Shown piece by piece: positions 18,256 to 26,977 of a stretch of 64,000 nucleotides of DNA. The notes under the pieces are model-generated. The model saw nothing but the letters and a program-made list of their open reading frames with translations. It made no database searches and was not told the origin of the DNA. Origin of the DNA: Propioniferax innocua (lineage in GTDB: Bacteria; Actinomycetota; Actinomycetes; Propionibacteriales; Propionibacteriaceae); contig NZ_VFOR01000001.1 in assembly GCF_006716235.1 (NCBI RefSeq), positions 868,001 through 932,000 on the forward strand. The letters run 5' to 3'. The position numbers were made by a program, and so were the translations under genes. Position 1 is the stretch's first letter. Each line of letters starts with the position of its first letter.

Positions 18256-19908
18256 TCAGCCTGCGGAGCAGATCGCTTCGAGGTCCTCGGCAGTCGGCGC
18301 CGGCGCATCCGGCTGACCATCACCGGGCTGGCCCTCGGCCGGCACGGGAAGTGCTGCGGGCCGGGTCACCCCGAAGGGCTCCGCACCACCGGCGGGATCG
18401 TCGGCCCCGTCCCGTTCGCCGCTCTCCCCCTCGGGCGCGGGCGTCGGCTGATCGGCGGCCTCGGACTTGGCGATCTCATCACGCACCGTCTGCTGGATGA
18501 CCCCGAGGTCGGCGGCACCGGGCTGGACCAGCGGTGGCACGAAGTTGACCGATGCCACGTCGGTCCCACGGGTCTTCTCCGCCAGCGCCATGAGTGTGGC
18601 CACCTGATCCGGCGGGATATCGGTTTCGGCGATCTGCTTGCCGGCCTTCGCGATCTCGGTGAATTTCGTCGACACCGTCATCGGATCAAGCTGCTGGAGC
18701 ATCGCGTTCATGACGCACTTCTGCCGCGCCATGCGCTCATAATCAGAGGACTCGGCTCGGGAACGTGCGAACCACAGGGCATCGCGACCATCGAGGTGGA
18801 TGTCCTTCCCCGGGCCCAGATAGCGGCCGACCGTGCTGGACCCACCGCCGACCGGTACCGGACGGTTGATGTCCATCGTGATGCCACCCACGGCATCGAT
18901 GAGTGCCTCGAACCCCTTGAGGTCGATCATCACGTGGTAGTTGATCGGCAGCCCGAGAGTCTCCTCGATGATCTCCCGAGTCGCCTCGGCCCCCGGGTCG
19001 GCGGCGTCGGGATACAGGTTCGGATCCTGTTCGGCGGCCTCGGTCGCCTTGGTGTAGACCGCGTTCAACAGGCACTCATCGGCCTCGCACTCGAATCCGT
19101 CGGGGTACAGCGTCCGCATGGGCGAGTCCGCGGGGAAATGGAGCCCCTGCAGGTTTCGGGGCAGACCGAACAACACGGTGCGTCCGGTTTCGGCGTCGAT
19201 ACTTGCCACGGTCAACGAATCCGGACGCAGGCCCTCCCGGCCGTCGCCGGCGTCGGCACCCATCAGCAACACGTTGTAACGACCGGCCTTCTGCTCGGTG
19301 TCACCACCACCGGCGAAGATCGACGCCAGCGCATCGGACTGGGTGTGGAAGGCACTCGCGCTCGCCGAGAGCCCACCCAACAGACTGAAAGCGAGGACGC
19401 CGCTGAGCGCGGCGAACCCGAGCCGGTGTCTTTGTGCCATGGACGGCGGCGATGAGATCCGCCACGCGTCGAGAACCAGCAGGCACCAGCCGACACCGAC
19501 CGCGAAGAGCCACCCCGTCACCAAGGTCGCGACCACCGGATTCGCCACCAGCGCCAACGCCGCGCCCCGCATGAAGACCGCCATGAGGACCCACAGCACG
19601 ATCGCTGCCCAGGTCCCCAACCACAGGCGCATGGCGATCCGTCCGACTCGGGCATTGCCTGCCCGGGCCTGCATGGATCCGGGCAACAGGAGCGTCAGGC
19701 CGAGATTGCCGAGACCGCGTCGCAGCCGCAGCCCCTGGCTACGGGTGAACGCGTCCCGTTCGCCACGGGCCCGTTCGCGTTGCGCTCGACGTTCGGAAAC
19801 ACGCTCGGTGAATGTGGTGCGCTCTCCCCCACGGGACTCAATCGTGATCCGGGGTCGGTTCTTGGCGCGCACGGTTGCGTTGGGAACACGGGAACGACGA
19901 ACGTCCAC
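18256..19908 (-). CDS. LytR-CpsA-Psr (LCP) family ligase, long form
   Basis: LCP enzymes transfer glycopolymers from polyprenyl phosphate to peptidoglycan outside the membrane. This 550-residue member has a basic cytoplasmic N-terminus (1-95), three membrane segments between about 96 and 190, and an LCP domain from YNVLLMGADAGDGREGLRPD to about residue 460. Inside it are the DSLTVASID strand, FGLPRNLQG with the key arginine, INYHVMIDLKGFEALIDAVG and DALWFARSR. A Pro/Gly-rich tail follows. It begins at GTG 19906-19908 and is divergent from a second LCP gene starting 122 bases away, a common arrangement for paired wall ligases. Confidence 0.9.
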   Translation of the reverse strand: MDVRRSRVPNATVRAKNRPRITIESRGGERTTFTERVSERRAQRERARGERDAFTRSQGLRLRRGLGNLGLTLLLPGSMQARAGNARVGRIAMRLWLGTWAAIVLWVLMAVFMRGAALALVANPVVATLVTGWLFAVGVGWCLLVLDAWRISSPPSMAQRHRLGFAALSGVLAFSLLGGLSASASAFHTQSDALASIFAGGGDTEQKAGRYNVLLMGADAGDGREGLRPDSLTVASIDAETGRTVLFGLPRNLQGLHFPADSPMRTLYPDGFECEADECLLNAVYTKATEAAEQDPNLYPDAADPGAEATREIIEETLGLPINYHVMIDLKGFEALIDAVGGITMDINRPVPVGGGSSTVGRYLGPGKDIHLDGRDALWFARSRAESSDYERMARQKCVMNAMLQQLDPMTVSTKFTEIAKAGKQIAETDIPPDQVATLMALAEKTRGTDVASVNFVPPLVQPGAADLGVIQQTVRDEIAKSEAADQPTPAPEGESGERDGADDPAGGAEPFGVTRPAALPVPAEGQPGDGQPDAPAPTAEDLEAICSAG

Positions 19909-20030
19909 GATGACCTCTCGATCGGCAGCAAAGGGGGAAGAGCCGAGGAAACACTCGAGTCGCCTCCAGTATTGGGGTGGCTCCGCCCGGTGTCGACCAC
20001 GACGCGCCGCCGCCGGGTACTTTGGAGCCC

Positions 20031-21284
20031 ATGGACGCTGATCGACACCCCGAGCGCCGACGCGCGACCTTCAGCGAGGAGGATCTCGCGCCCTCCACCG
20101 ACGGGCCTGATCGGCCCGACCCGCGCGCTCAGGATGGGACGCCATCGGCTCCACGACCTCGCCGACGCACCACATTCTCCGAATCCGACCTGCCCGCCGG
20201 GGAGTCGGCCACACGGCCCAGCGCCCGTGCCCCACACCGGGCCGAAGCTCGACGGCCGGTCGGCCCGCCGGCCCAGCCGCCGCGTCCACCACGCCAGGGC
20301 GGGCCCGGCGCGAGGGGACCCCGCCCTCGAATCCGCATTGGCCGCGTGATCGGGGTGCTGCTGCTGGCGTGGCTGGTGTTCCTGGTTGCGACCCCGTTCA
20401 TCGCGTGGGGAAAATCGACCAAGGAGCCGGTCTTCACCGCGGCGGAGCGGCCCGAGAAACAACCCGGGACCGTGTACCTGCTGGCGGGCTCCGATTCCCG
20501 GGACGGACTCGACGACGCCGAGCGCGAACGCCTTGGCACCGGCGACACCGAGGGCAAACGCGCCGACACGATGATCATGTACGTGGTGCCCAAGAGCGGC
20601 CCGCCCACGATGATCTCGCTCCCCCGCGACTCGTACGTCCCCATCCCCGGGCACGGGACCAACAAGCTCAACGCCGCCTACGCCATCGGCGGCCCGGAGC
20701 TTCTGGTGGCCACGGTGGAAAGCGTCACCGGCGTCCGCATCGACCACTACATCGAGGTCGGCTTCGGTGGCTTTGTGAACGTGATCGACGCCGTGGGTGG
20801 CGTCGAGATCTGCCCGAAAGAGGATATCCAGGACAAGAACTCACGTCTGGATGTGAAGGCCGGCTGCCAGAACGCCGACGGCGCCACCGCCCTGGCCTAT
20901 GCACGGATGCGTTACGCCGACCCCCTCGGCGACCTGGGCCGCATGCATCGTCAACGCGAGATGATGTCCGGCGTCGCCAAAAAGGTGGTCAGCCCCTGGA
21001 CCGTCATCAACCCGTTCCGATGGTGGGGAGTCAACATGGGGATGGCCAGCGCGCTCACCGTCGATGAGGACACCAGCGTCATCGGTCTGGCCAGGATTGC
21101 ACCATCGGTGATGCAGGTGGGCCGCGGAAAAGGTGTGACGTTGATGGTCCCGGTCTCGGATCCGAACCTGCAGACCGAGGTCGGGTCATCGATGAAGTGG
21201 GACTCCGAGGAAGCCTTGGCCATGTTCGAGCAGGTGAAGTCCGGCGACACCACCGGCATCGAACGGTTCAAGCAGGAGTTCTGA
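20031..21284 (+). CDS. LytR-CpsA-Psr (LCP) family ligase, CpsA-like
   Basis: The 417-residue protein starts at ATG 20031 with GGAG six bases upstream. A charged cytoplasmic region (1-100, RRRATFSEEDL and RRRTTFSESDL, two related segments) precedes one membrane helix (VIGVLLLAWLVFLVATPFIA). The LCP domain follows: VYLLAGSDSRDGL, RADTMIMYVV, SLPRDSYVPIPG, NKLNAAYAIGGPELL, VDAVGG-type segment and ALAYARMRYADPLGDLGRMHRQ, containing the conserved arginines that bind the pyrophosphate. Its position matches Rv3267 of M. tuberculosis. The two ATFSE repeats in the tail are a possible phosphorylation or partner-binding site; that is inference. Confidence 0.92.
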   Translation: MDADRHPERRRATFSEEDLAPSTDGPDRPDPRAQDGTPSAPRPRRRTTFSESDLPAGESATRPSARAPHRAEARRPVGPPAQPPRPPRQGGPGARGPRPRIRIGRVIGVLLLAWLVFLVATPFIAWGKSTKEPVFTAAERPEKQPGTVYLLAGSDSRDGLDDAERERLGTGDTEGKRADTMIMYVVPKSGPPTMISLPRDSYVPIPGHGTNKLNAAYAIGGPELLVATVESVTGVRIDHYIEVGFGGFVNVIDAVGGVEICPKEDIQDKNSRLDVKAGCQNADGATALAYARMRYADPLGDLGRMHRQREMMSGVAKKVVSPWTVINPFRWWGVNMGMASALTVDEDTSVIGLARIAPSVMQVGRGKGVTLMVPVSDPNLQTEVGSSMKWDSEEALAMFEQVKSGDTTGIERFKQEF

Positions 21285-21304
21285 CCCCGTGCCAGAACCT
21301 GACG

Positions 21305-21399
21305 GGGAACCCAGAATCTGACTGGGAACCCGAAACCTGCCTGAGAACCCACAACCTGCCTGGGAACCCAGAATCTGACTGGGAACCCACAACCTGCCT
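21305..21399 (+). repeat. 19-bp minisatellite, five full copies in two alternating types
   Basis: Five 19-base units run without gaps after the LCP stop. Units 1 and 4 are identical, GGGAACCCAGAATCTGACT. Units 2, 3 and 5 end AACCTGCCT. A partial unit lies on each side. The array stops just before the terminator hairpin. It is not coding. Confidence 0.9.
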
Positions 21400-21408
21400 G
21401 GGAACGAG

Positions 21409-21447
21409 GACAGGGGCCGTGGCACACGGTGTGCCACGGCCCCTGTC
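21409..21447. terminator. Perfect 18-bp hairpin, bidirectional terminator
   Basis: An 18-base perfect stem (arms 21409-21426 and 21430-21447) with loop CGG sits between the convergent LCP and acyl-CoA dehydrogenase genes. No U-tract is present, as usual in actinobacteria. It can serve both strands. Confidence 0.85.
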
Positions 21448-21463
21448 ATGCCCGGGTGATGCG

Positions 21464-22633
21464 TCAGCGGTTCTCGGGAAGGCCCTTCAGGAGCTGTTTG
21501 GCCATCACGATGCGCTGCACCTGGTTGGTGCCCTCGTAGATCTGGGTGATCTTCGCGTCGCGCATCATGCGCTCCACCGGGTAGTCGCGGGTGTAGCCGT
21601 AACCGCCCAGGAGCTGCACCGCATTGGTGGTGACCTCCATGGCCACGTCCGAGGCCATGCACTTGGCGGCGGCGCCGTAGTAGGTGAGGTCGGCGTCGCC
21701 ACGCTCGGAACGGGCTGCCGCAGCGTAGGTCAGCTGACGCGCGGCCTCGATCTTCATGCCCATCTCGGCGACCATCCACTGGATGCCCTGGAAGTCGGCG
21801 ATCGCCTGACCGAACTGCTTGCGTTCCTTGATGTAGCCCATGGCGTAGTCAAGTGCGCCCTGTGCGATGCCGAGCGCCTGCGCGGCGATGGTGACGCGAG
21901 TGTGATCGAGTGTGCGCATCGCGGTGATGAAACCGGTGCCCTCCTCCCCGACCATCCGGCTGGCAGGAATGCGGACGTTCTCGAAGCGCACGGTGCGTGT
22001 CGGCGACCCCTTGATGCCGAGCTTCTTCTCCGGGGCGTCGAATGAGACCCCCTCGTCGGACTTCTCCACCACGAAGCAGGAGATTCCCTTGCTGCGCTTC
22101 TCCGGATCAGTGACGGCGAAGACGGTGTAGAACTCGGAGACACCGGCATTGGAGATCCAGACCTTCTGCCCGTTGAGCACGTAGTCGTCACCGTCGCGGA
22201 CCGCACGCGTCTTCATCGACGCGGCGTCGGAACCGGCCTCGGCCTCCGACAGGCAGTAGCTGAACATCTTGCCCTCGGCCACCTGCGGGAAGTACTTCTG
22301 CTTGATCTCGTCGGACGCGGCGAGGATCAGCGGCACCGTGCCGAGCTTGTTGACCGCCGGAATCAAGGAGCTCGATGCGCACACGCGGGCGATCTCCTCG
22401 ATGATTATCACCGTGGCGAGAGCGTCGGCGCCGAATCCACCGTACTGCTCGGGGATGTGGGGTGCGTGCAGGTCAGCGGCCTTCAGTGCGTCGAAGGACG
22501 CCTGCGGGAACTCGGCCTTCTCGTCGGCCTCGGCCGCGAACTGTGCGACCTTGCCCTCACAGATGTCGCGGGTGGCCGCCCGAATGGCGTCATGATCCTC
22601 GTTGGGGCGGTACATCTCGTCAAAGTCGCTCAC
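21464..22633 (-). CDS. Acyl-CoA dehydrogenase, FadE25-like
   Basis: This FAD enzyme introduces the alpha-beta double bond in acyl-CoA thioesters. The 389-residue protein starts at GTG 22633 (VSDFDEMYR) with AGGAG in good spacing, rather than at the longer frame to 22774. Landmarks are the FAD/substrate segments CLSEAEAGSDAASMKTRAV and WISNAG, the VRIPASRMVGEEGTGF loop, RKQFGQAIADFQ, and the C-terminal LLGGYGYTRDYPVERMMRD followed by IYEGTNQVQR, where the glutamate is the likely catalytic base. Position before purE/purK matches fadE25 (Rv3274c). A branched- or short-chain substrate is likely but not shown. Confidence 0.93.
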   Translation of the reverse strand: MSDFDEMYRPNEDHDAIRAATRDICEGKVAQFAAEADEKAEFPQASFDALKAADLHAPHIPEQYGGFGADALATVIIIEEIARVCASSSLIPAVNKLGTVPLILAASDEIKQKYFPQVAEGKMFSYCLSEAEAGSDAASMKTRAVRDGDDYVLNGQKVWISNAGVSEFYTVFAVTDPEKRSKGISCFVVEKSDEGVSFDAPEKKLGIKGSPTRTVRFENVRIPASRMVGEEGTGFITAMRTLDHTRVTIAAQALGIAQGALDYAMGYIKERKQFGQAIADFQGIQWMVAEMGMKIEAARQLTYAAAARSERGDADLTYYGAAAKCMASDVAMEVTTNAVQLLGGYGYTRDYPVERMMRDAKITQIYEGTNQVQRIVMAKQLLKGLPENR

Positions 22634-22711
22634 GGTCACTCCTGAGTCATGCGTCGGTGCAAGGATGTGACTCCACAGTAACCCCTTTCGGTGAGCCACG
22701 AGTAACCGTTC

Positions 22712-22723
22712 GTCACATGTGAC
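22712..22723. promoter_or_regulatory. 12-bp palindrome upstream of the acyl-CoA dehydrogenase gene
   Basis: GTCACATGTGAC is a perfect palindrome 79 bases upstream of the acyl-CoA dehydrogenase start. It could be an operator for that gene. It does not match the spaced TGTGA-N6-TCACA cAMP-receptor consensus. Confidence 0.3.
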
Positions 22724-22814
22724 CTCCGCGGGGTCTTCGGGAGCGTCGTTCGACCCGCTTCGTTTGAGCTCCATTTGAACATGGCGGCCTCAGGCCCTCC
22801 CCGACTGCTCTCAG

Positions 22815-22854
22815 CTGTGGCGAACACCACCGCAGACGGTGCGTAACGCCACAG
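22815..22854 (+). repeat. 40-bp palindromic repeat, copy 1
   Basis: It starts CTGTGGC and ends GCCACAG, with an inner inverted CACCG/CGGTG. It matches the copy at 23896-23935 at 37 of 40 bases in the same orientation. It lies just upstream of the AbiEi/DUF559 gene. Confidence 0.9.
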
Positions 22855-22920
22855 GCATGAACCCGACACGCCCGGCTGCATGCAGTGGCGCATTTTTCAC
22901 GGCTCCACAACGCTGATCCC

Positions 22921-23865
22921 ATGCAGGCTCGGCGACAACTTCCACCCGCGATCGAGGCCTTGGCCCGACGTCAGGGCGGCGTCGTCACTGTCGGTCAGCT
23001 CGACGCATCGGGGATCACCCGACGCATCCGTGACCGCATGACGAATTCAGGAATTCTCATCAGGATCCATGACCAGAGCGGGCTGCTGTGCACACGTGCG
23101 CCAGATCTGAAGAGCAGGCTCTGGGCCGGAATCCTGTTGGCCGGGGACCCTTCTGCGCTGGGAGGTTGGCATGCCCTGCACGTCATGGGTGCCGACGTCC
23201 GGCCCTCCAGGTTGGCCGAACCCATCCAGATCTGGGTCGAGCCCCATCGATCGCTGCGACCGAAAGGGCCATGGCGATTTCGCCGCGATTTCGGGGACAG
23301 GCTCACCGACAGGTTCCGCCTGGACTCGAAGAACCCCTGGACCATCTCAAACGAACGCAGCTTCCTGGACATCTCGCTCGGACTCGAGGCGCAGGCATGC
23401 GTGGGGCTGGCTCTGGATCTGCTGCGCGATGGCGGACTCCGGCCCGCCTTCCTGGCCGCAGCGCTCACCCGTCAATCCCATCGTCACCGTCGGCTCCTCC
23501 TCGATGTGATCGCTGACCACGAACAGGGCATCCACTCGATGCTGGAACAGCACTACGCCCGTGACGTCGAAGCGGCCCACAAGCTGGCGACCGGCAGCCG
23601 CCAGGTGCAACTCCGTGGAGGATTCGCCGATGTCGTCTACACCGCGCACAGGGTGATCGTGGAACTCGATGGGCGGGCATTCCACCGGGACCGTTTCCGC
23701 GATGCCCGACGTGACAACGCCAACGCCCTGGCCGGGTACGAGACGCTCCGCTATGGGTGGACCGACGTGGTGGGAGATCCCTGCCTGGTGGCCGAACAGG
23801 TCGCTCGACGCCTTCGGGCGCGCGGCTGGAAGGGTCGGCCGACTCCCTGCCATCGCTGTGCCTGA
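22921..23865 (+). CDS. AbiEi-type/DUF559 fusion protein, possible defence or toxin-antitoxin relic
   Basis: The 314-residue protein has an N-terminal winged-helix-like region (IEALARRQGGVVTVGQLDAS...ITRRIRDRMTNSGILIRIHD), as in AbiEi antitoxin-like proteins. The C-terminal domain is related to the DUF559/Vsr-type endonuclease fold (ADVVYTAHRVIVELDGRAFH, then RFRDARRDNANALAGYETLRYGWTDV). The conserved acidic and lysine-like positions of nucleases (D in FADVV, E in VELDG) are present. Such genes are common and single in actinobacterial genomes; their function is unproven. ATG 22921 is chosen; a GTG at 22885 is in frame. It stands alone, bracketed by two 40-base repeats, and is absent from the otherwise conserved fadE25-purE order. 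Confidence 0.75.
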   Translation: MQARRQLPPAIEALARRQGGVVTVGQLDASGITRRIRDRMTNSGILIRIHDQSGLLCTRAPDLKSRLWAGILLAGDPSALGGWHALHVMGADVRPSRLAEPIQIWVEPHRSLRPKGPWRFRRDFGDRLTDRFRLDSKNPWTISNERSFLDISLGLEAQACVGLALDLLRDGGLRPAFLAAALTRQSHRHRRLLLDVIADHEQGIHSMLEQHYARDVEAAHKLATGSRQVQLRGGFADVVYTAHRVIVELDGRAFHRDRFRDARRDNANALAGYETLRYGWTDVVGDPCLVAEQVARRLRARGWKGRPTPCHRCA

Positions 23866-23895
23866 ACGAGTCACCTCCGGCGTGCTCCGCCCCAA

Positions 23896-23935
23896 CTGTG
23901 GCAAACAGCACCACAGACGGTGCGTAACGCCACAG
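23896..23935 (+). repeat. 40-bp palindromic repeat, copy 2
   Basis: This is the second copy of the element at 22815-22854, in the same orientation, differing at three positions. Together the copies bracket the AbiEi/DUF559 gene, and this copy ends three bases before the EI24 stop. Confidence 0.9.
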
Positions 23936-23938
23936 CAG

Positions 23939-24697
23939 TCAGTCCAAGAGATCCCGCGCCAACACGGTGGCCCCGGCCACCGCGGCCGGGAACACGACGA
24001 CGCTGAGCAGTGGCACGGAGAGAAGCCAATACGCTGGAACGCCGAACCCGAGGACAGACCAAGCATTACGGAGCAGTACGGCGCGTCGCTCCGCGAGGGT
24101 GAGCACCCCGCGGCGCTCACAGGTGGGCCCCACCAGTTCGCGCGCCATCATCCATCCGCCGAACACCGACGAGGCCACGACGCCGAGCACCGCTCCCACC
24201 GCCGGGATCAGGCCCAGCAGGAAGCAGAGAACGGCGCCGGCCATCGAGAGGAAGACCGTCGCGATCACCTGCCAGATCACCCGCACGATCATGCGGCCGG
24301 TGGGCTCCTTGTGTTCGGGCGGGACGGCACCGAGCGTCCGGTCCACGCCGGCGGAGATGGCGTCGTAGACCGGAGCGCCGAGCGTGATCGTCAACGTGGA
24401 ATAGGCAACCACCGAGACCAATACGGCACCGACGACCAGGGCGATGGCAAGCAACACCTGCAGCACACCGCCACCGAGATCACCGGGCATCCAGTCGAGG
24501 ACGGCACCGGCCATGGCCCCGGCGTTCATCACCAGAGCCACCCAGACGCCGATCAGGAGCACCGACATCACCAACGGCGGCACCATGCCGAGCACGAAGA
24601 GCCGTGGCTGCGACGCGATCACCCCGAAGCCCCGCACCAAGCAGCCGACCCCGCCGGCCACCCCGTGCACCTGGCTCCGACCGAGCACCTGGTTCAC
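23939..24697 (-). CDS. EI24 domain (CysZ-like) membrane protein
   Basis: The 252-residue protein matches the EI24 family: an amphipathic start ([19 protein letters not shown]), then long hydrophobic pairs ([60 protein letters not shown]) and [20 protein letters not shown] near the end. Family members include the sulfate channel CysZ, but many actinobacterial ones have no assigned role. The GTG start overlaps the purE stop (GTGA), so it is probably translated from the purK-purE message. No link with purines is known. Confidence 0.85.
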   Translation of the reverse strand: MNQVLGRSQVHGVAGGVGCLVRGFGVIASQPRLFVLGMVPPLVMSVLLIGVWVALVMNAGAMAGAVLDWMPGDLGGGVLQVLLAIALVVGAVLVSVVAYSTLTITLGAPVYDAISAGVDRTLGAVPPEHKEPTGRMIVRVIWQVIATVFLSMAGAVLCFLLGLIPAVGAVLGVVASSVFGGWMMARELVGPTCERRGVLTLAERRAVLLRNAWSVLGFGVPAYWLLSVPLLSVVVFPAAVAGATVLARDLLD

Positions 24698-25212
24698 CGT
24701 GCGTCTCCACCGCGAACGTGGGCACGCACCTTCTCACCCTTGGCCTCGGCCGCAGCCCGCAGGTCGTCCTGGAACCGCAGCATCGCCTCTGTCAGCTCCG
24801 GGTCACCGGCGGCCAACATGCGTACGGCCAGCAGACCCGCGTTCCGGGCATTGCCCACCGCGACGGTGGCCACGGGCACGCCCGCGGGCATCTGCACGAT
24901 CGACAACAACGAATCCATGCCGTCGAGATACTTCAGCGGCACCGGAACTCCGATGACAGGCAGCGGCGTCATGGCCGCGACCATGCCGGGAAGATGCGCC
25001 GCCCCTCCGGCCCCGGCGATTATCACTTCAAGTCCGCGCTCATGGGCGCTGCGCGCGTACTGCACCATCGCTTCGGGCATGCGGTGCGCCGACACCACAT
25101 CGGCCTCGACCGCCACACCGAACTCCGTGCATGCGTCAGCAGCCGCCTGCATCACCGGCCAGTCCGAATCCGACCCCATGATGATGCCCACGCGGGCGTT
25201 GTCGATCGTCAT
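24694..25212 (-). CDS. purE: N5-carboxyaminoimidazole ribonucleotide mutase
   Basis: PurE moves the carboxyl group of N5-CAIR to give CAIR in purine synthesis. The 172-residue protein carries [13 protein letters not shown] (phosphate and substrate loop), [10 protein letters not shown] with the catalytic histidine, and [27 protein letters not shown], the class I PurE signature. The order purK-purE on the same strand with a four-base overlap (ATGA at 25209-25212) supports co-translation. The longer C-terminus (about ten extra residues after [11 protein letters not shown]) is unremarkable. Confidence 0.96.
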   Translation of the reverse strand: MTIDNARVGIIMGSDSDWPVMQAAADACTEFGVAVEADVVSAHRMPEAMVQYARSAHERGLEVIIAGAGGAAHLPGMVAAMTPLPVIGVPVPLKYLDGMDSLLSIVQMPAGVPVATVAVGNARNAGLLAVRMLAAGDPELTEAMLRFQDDLRAAAEAKGEKVRAHVRGGDAR

Positions 25213-26414
25213 CTTCGTCCCCCATCTGTATCGCCGTCGGTTTCGGCTTCGTCATCGATCCCCATGAGTCGGCTGGCGGCATGACGAGCCCGACGCCGGA
25301 CCTGCGCAAGGTCTTGCCCCGTCACCGTCACGTGGCCCACCTTGCGGTGCGAGCGCACCTGCTTGCCATACAGCTGGACGCGCAGGCGTCGGTCCCGGGC
25401 GAAGCAGTGCAGCAGTTCCGATGGGAGGTCCTCGACGGTTCCGCCCAGCACATTGGTCATCACCGCGTACGGGTCGCGCAGACCCGGATCCCCCAGTGGT
25501 AGATCGACGACCGCGCGCAGGTGATTCTCGAACTGCGAGGTGTAGGCACCATCCATGGTCCAGTGGCCGGTGTTGTGCGGTCGCATCGCGAGTTCGTTCA
25601 CCACGACGCTGCCATCGGCGCGCTGCATCAGTTCCACCGCGAGCACCCCGACGACATCGAGTTCACGGGCGATACGCAACGCGAGCTCCTGGCAGGTGAT
25701 CGCCTGATCGTCGGTGAGCCCTTCGGCCGGAGTCACGGTCTCGGTGCAGATGCCCTCCTTCTGGACCGACTCGCTGACCGGGTACGCCACGGCCTGATTC
25801 GATGGTGAGCGCACCACTATCGCGCTGAGTTCGCGAGTGAAGTCGACGAACTCCTCGGCCAGGATGTCCGCACCACCGTGCAGTCCAGCGAACAGCGCGT
25901 CGGCCTCACCGGGCCGGTCCAGTTTCCAGACGCCCTTGCCGTCATAGCCCCCTCGCGTGGCCTTGGCGATGATCGGCCACCCGACCTCGTCGCCGAAAGC
26001 TTTCAGCTCGTCAGCATCTGCCACGAGGCGATTGACCGGACAGGGAATCCCCATGTCGGCGAACCGCTGACGCATGATGCCCTTGTCCTGCGCATGGATG
26101 AGGGCATCGGGGCCGGGACGCACCTCGATCCCCTCGGCCGCCACCGCACGAAGGATTTCCGTGGAAACATGCTCATGGTCGAAGGTGATGACGTCACACT
26201 GACGCGCGAAGGTGAGCACAGTGTCATGGTCGGTGTAATCACCCACCACGACGTCGGAGCCGACCTGGGCGGCCGAGACATCCGGTGATTCGGCGAGGAT
26301 CCGCACGCGGAGTCCCAGCCCGATCGACGCGGCGTACATCATGCGGCACAGCTGGCCGCCGCCGATGATGCCCACCACGAAGGGGCGGACAGACGTGTCG
26401 GGTTCTTCATTCAC
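25209..26414 (-). CDS. purK: N5-carboxyaminoimidazole ribonucleotide synthetase
   Basis: PurK carboxylates aminoimidazole ribonucleotide with ATP and bicarbonate. The ATP-grasp protein starts at GTG 26412-26414 ([21 protein letters not shown]); the frame is open to 26447. Visible are the N-terminal GGGQLCRMM loop, [27 protein letters not shown] (ATP-binding lysine loop), the ELSAIVVRS strand and [25 protein letters not shown], which is diagnostic for PurK. It lies upstream of purE as in most actinobacteria. Confidence 0.95.
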   Translation of the reverse strand: MNEEPDTSVRPFVVGIIGGGQLCRMMYAASIGLGLRVRILAESPDVSAAQVGSDVVVGDYTDHDTVLTFARQCDVITFDHEHVSTEILRAVAAEGIEVRPGPDALIHAQDKGIMRQRFADMGIPCPVNRLVADADELKAFGDEVGWPIIAKATRGGYDGKGVWKLDRPGEADALFAGLHGGADILAEEFVDFTRELSAIVVRSPSNQAVAYPVSESVQKEGICTETVTPAEGLTDDQAITCQELALRIARELDVVGVLAVELMQRADGSVVVNELAMRPHNTGHWTMDGAYTSQFENHLRAVVDLPLGDPGLRDPYAVMTNVLGGTVEDLPSELLHCFARDRRLRVQLYGKQVRSHRKVGHVTVTGQDLAQVRRRARHAASRLMGIDDEAETDGDTDGGRR

Positions 26415-26450
26415 AAGATCCCAGCCTAATGGCCGAACCCCAACCAACGC

Positions 26451-26891
26451 TCATCCGAGGCGCAGCCGGAAGATCACCACACGTTGGATCACGAAGTTCA
26501 GGAAGGTCGCGACGCCCTGACCGACGCAGAACGCCAAGGTGCGGGCCAGGTTCGAAGGCGGGATGAAGTTGTCCAACAAGCGGAATGTGAGTGTGTAGAG
26601 GCCGACGTTCACAAAGAAGGTGGCGCCGTACAGAACCCACACCAACGCGAGTCGACGCTTGGAGGGGCCGGTGCGGAAGGTCCAGCGTCGATTCATCGTG
26701 TAGGCGAACGTGGTTCCCACGATGAAGCCGACGGTCCGGGCGCCGGCTTCGTTCGGCCACAGGAAGTTGACCAGAAGCAACGTGATCCCGATGTCGAGCA
26801 CCGCTGCCATCGCACCGGAGACGGTGAATCGCCAGACCTGGGATCGCAGCCCGACGCGTTGAGGCGTCACGGCCGTGCTGGTCTCGTTCAC
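26451..26891 (-). CDS. GtrA-family membrane protein
   Basis: The 146-residue protein contains the four-helix GtrA fold: QVWRFTVSGAMAAVLDIGIT, the ARTVGFIVGTTFAYTMNRRWTF segment (the NRRWTF motif is characteristic), LYGATFFVNVGLYTLTFRLL, and the C-terminal FCVGQGVATFLNFVIQRVVIF. GtrA proteins are thought to flip or handle polyprenyl-phosphate-linked sugars and often support wall-glycan decoration. It corresponds to Rv3277. A GTG at 26889-26891 is the likely start; a second GTG lies at 26898-26900. It follows the peptidase gene after a strong terminator, so it probably has its own promoter. Confidence 0.88.
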   Translation of the reverse strand: MNETSTAVTPQRVGLRSQVWRFTVSGAMAAVLDIGITLLLVNFLWPNEAGARTVGFIVGTTFAYTMNRRWTFRTGPSKRRLALVWVLYGATFFVNVGLYTLTFRLLDNFIPPSNLARTLAFCVGQGVATFLNFVIQRVVIFRLRLG

Positions 26892-26914
26892 ACATCCCAC
26901 CTTAGCGAGGACCG

Positions 26915-26949
26915 CACGCGCCCCGGGGATATCAGTCCCGGGGCGCGTG
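26915..26949 (-). terminator. Perfect 13-bp GC-rich hairpin after the peptidase gene
   Basis: CACGCGCCCCGGG (26915-26927) pairs with its full complement at 26937-26949 around a nine-base loop, starting 28 bases after the peptidase stop on the minus strand. Confidence 0.8.
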
Positions 26950-26977
26950 TGGGTCGAACGGTCAGGTGCGCGGGAGA

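Noticed and set aside
22712-22723. cAMP-receptor/GlxR site before the acyl-CoA dehydrogenase gene
   Set aside because: The palindrome GTCACATGTGAC lacks the six-base spacer of that consensus; listed only as an unassigned palindrome.
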